A stretch of 64,000 nt of DNA from Acidihalobacter ferrooxydans (GTDB lineage: Bacteria; Pseudomonadota; Gammaproteobacteria; DSM-5130; Acidihalobacteraceae), in assembly GCF_001975725.1 (NCBI RefSeq), contig NZ_CP019434.1, positions 1,757,486 through 1,821,485 on the forward strand, in the 5' to 3' direction. This document shows, piece after piece, positions 63,134-64,000 of this stretch (positions are counted from its first letter, which is position 1; the number at the start of each line of letters is the position of its first letter). The translations under genes were made by a program, and so were the position numbers. The notes under the pieces were generated by a model, which was not told the DNA's origin, made no database searches, and saw only the letters and a list, made by a program, of their open reading frames with translations.

Positions 63134-63338
63134 GTCGACGCTCCTTCGCCCCGTACAGCCGATCGCCGATCCGGCGCAGCAGTTCGCGTTCGACCCAGTC
63201 GAGCCGCGCGTCGTCGGGCGAGATCACCAGGATCTGCTGGTCGCGCCAGCCCTTACGCTTGATCTGCTCCGGATCGGGGCGCGGATCGGGCTGCAGGCGA
63301 GCCAGGGCACAGCGGTAGGCGGGAGTCGGAACCTTCAT
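63126..63338 (-). CDS. small conserved phage protein
   Basis: A 70-residue protein: MKVPTPAYRCALARLQPDPR, then KRKGWRDQQILVISPDDARL and DWVERELLRRIGDRLYG. No family assigned. It begins two bases after the RuvC-like gene stop and overlaps DUF6362. The longer upstream frame lies inside the RuvC-like gene and is rejected. Confidence 0.65.
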   Translation of the reverse strand: MKVPTPAYRCALARLQPDPRPDPEQIKRKGWRDQQILVISPDDARLDWVERELLRRIGDRLYGAKERRHG

Positions 63339-63339
63339 C

Positions 63340-63801
63340 TCACACCTCCTGCGTCTCGACGGCCCAGTGCAACAGTGCAATGGCATCGGCTTCGTTGTCG
63401 TCAGCCGGTGCGTGGCCACGCAACCGGGCGGCGCTGATCATCTGATCCTTGTTCGCGTTGCCCTTGCCGGTGGCGTGCTTCTTGATCGTGCCCACCGGAA
63501 CGCCTTGGTACGGGATCTGGTGGTGCTCGCACCATGCGGTGAGGTGGGCCATGAAGCCGCCGTAGGCGTGTGCCGCATCGACCCCGGCGTGGCGGCGCAC
63601 CTCCTCGAAGTACACGGCGTCGATCCCGTCGCAGGACTGCTTGATCTCGGTGAGCCAGCGCTTGAATCGCAGGTAGCGCATGCCGCCACCCTCGAAGCGC
63701 TGCGGCTTGAAGGATTCCGATCCACTGGTCACTGCGCCATCGCGGTCGCGCAGTGCCCAGCCTGTCTGGGTGCCGAGATCCAATGCCAGGATCAAGGACA
63801 T
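63340..63801 (-). CDS. RuvC-like Holliday junction nuclease
   Basis: A 153-residue RNase H-fold nuclease: LALDLGTQTGWALRDRDGA supplies the first Asp, YFEEVRRHAGVDA the Glu, and DDNEADAIALLHWA the terminal Asp pair. This is the phage RuvC-like pattern for resolving recombination or replication intermediates. ATG 63801 is chosen because the domain starts there; the upstream open frame crosses a strong hairpin. Confidence 0.83.
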   Translation of the reverse strand: MSLILALDLGTQTGWALRDRDGAVTSGSESFKPQRFEGGGMRYLRFKRWLTEIKQSCDGIDAVYFEEVRRHAGVDAAHAYGGFMAHLTAWCEHHQIPYQGVPVGTIKKHATGKGNANKDQMISAARLRGHAPADDNEADAIALLHWAVETQEV

Positions 63802-63870
63802 GGATGGCCGCCGATGATCTGATCCCGGGTGGCCGGCAAGTCCCCGACGTAGGGCAGAGGGACCCCCTGG

Positions 63871-63902
63871 TCCCTCTCCTACGTAGTAGGAGAGGGAGTT
63901 TT
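63871..63902. terminator. 12-bp hairpin with T run
   Basis: TCCCTCTCCTAC, loop GTA, GTAGGAGAGGGA, then GTTTT on the plus strand. It lies 70 bases upstream of the RuvC-like gene. It may stop plus-strand transcription or act as a structured leader for the minus-strand genes. Confidence 0.55.
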
Positions 63903-63903
63903 C

Positions 63904-63986
63904 GCCAACTGGAGAATGGGAGAAAATCCAGCAACCACGCGGGTTTGCGCCAGTTGGCAAGTTGGCATCGTTGCCAACTGCCAACT
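63904..63986. repeat. GCCAACT heptamer cluster
   Basis: GCCAACT or its complement AGTTGGC occurs five times: 63904, 63952, 63960, 63973 and 63980. The last four form a large dyad (63952-63967 with 63972-63986). This could be a repressor operator or an iteron-like replication origin of the prophage, upstream of the RuvC-like gene. Confidence 0.5.
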
Positions 63987-64000
63987 GCGGGTAATTTCCC

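Overview
The window is GC-rich proteobacterial chromosome. No rRNA, tRNA or single-copy marker gene fixes the species. An NAD-dependent molybdenum formate dehydrogenase operon (fdsGBA-fdhD-fdsD) next to a sigma-54 activator suggests a metabolically versatile or chemolithoautotrophic beta- or gammaproteobacterium; this is inference.

Layout. (1) 0.4-9.6 kb, metabolic: a sigma-54 enhancer-binding protein, a good -24/-12 promoter match, an unrecognised membrane protein, then fdsG, fdsB, fdsA, fdhD and fdsD with overlapping or nearly abutting ends. (2) 9.6-35.4 kb, a defence and conflict island on both strands: a TOTE-type primase-helicase with two small partners (one frameshifted); a type I restriction-modification operon (RHH regulator, hsdM, hsdS, three cargo genes, hsdR), one cargo protein carrying an RNxxxH HEPN-like motif; a stump of a type III-like methyltransferase; a decaying XRE / SH3-like / HepT / MntA set; a Fic protein, a frameshifted HipB-like regulator, an AlpA-like regulator and an orphan AbiEi-type antitoxin, this group lying between two imperfect direct repeats; and a tightly coupled minus-strand operon encoding an HTH protein, a LAGLIDADG-like protein, an unknown protein, two DNA methyltransferases and a DUF262/HNH nuclease that is split by an IS30-family element. 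(3) 35.5 kb to the right edge, most of a lambda-like siphoviral prophage on the minus strand: replication-side and lysogeny-side genes at the right, then small and large terminase, portal, S49 protease with nested scaffold, decoration and capsid proteins, tail genes with a probable -1 frameshift, tape measure, host-specificity tip, a glycosyltransferase, and holin/endolysin at the left end. Three small plus-strand genes, two orphan ParB-methyltransferases, a HigBA pair and a RuvC-like nuclease lie upstream of the terminase. No integrase is present, so the prophage continues past 64000 or is defective.

How it fits together: the formate operon probably feeds electrons from formate to NAD+ under sigma-54 control. 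The island is layered anti-phage material with several lesions (three single-base frameshifts, one gene stump, one IS insertion), whereas the prophage and formate genes read cleanly. The most novel-looking unit is the 26.7-35.3 kb operon; the most novel-looking non-coding signal is a leader element repeated three times at a fixed 38-39 nt distance from three plus-strand prophage start codons.
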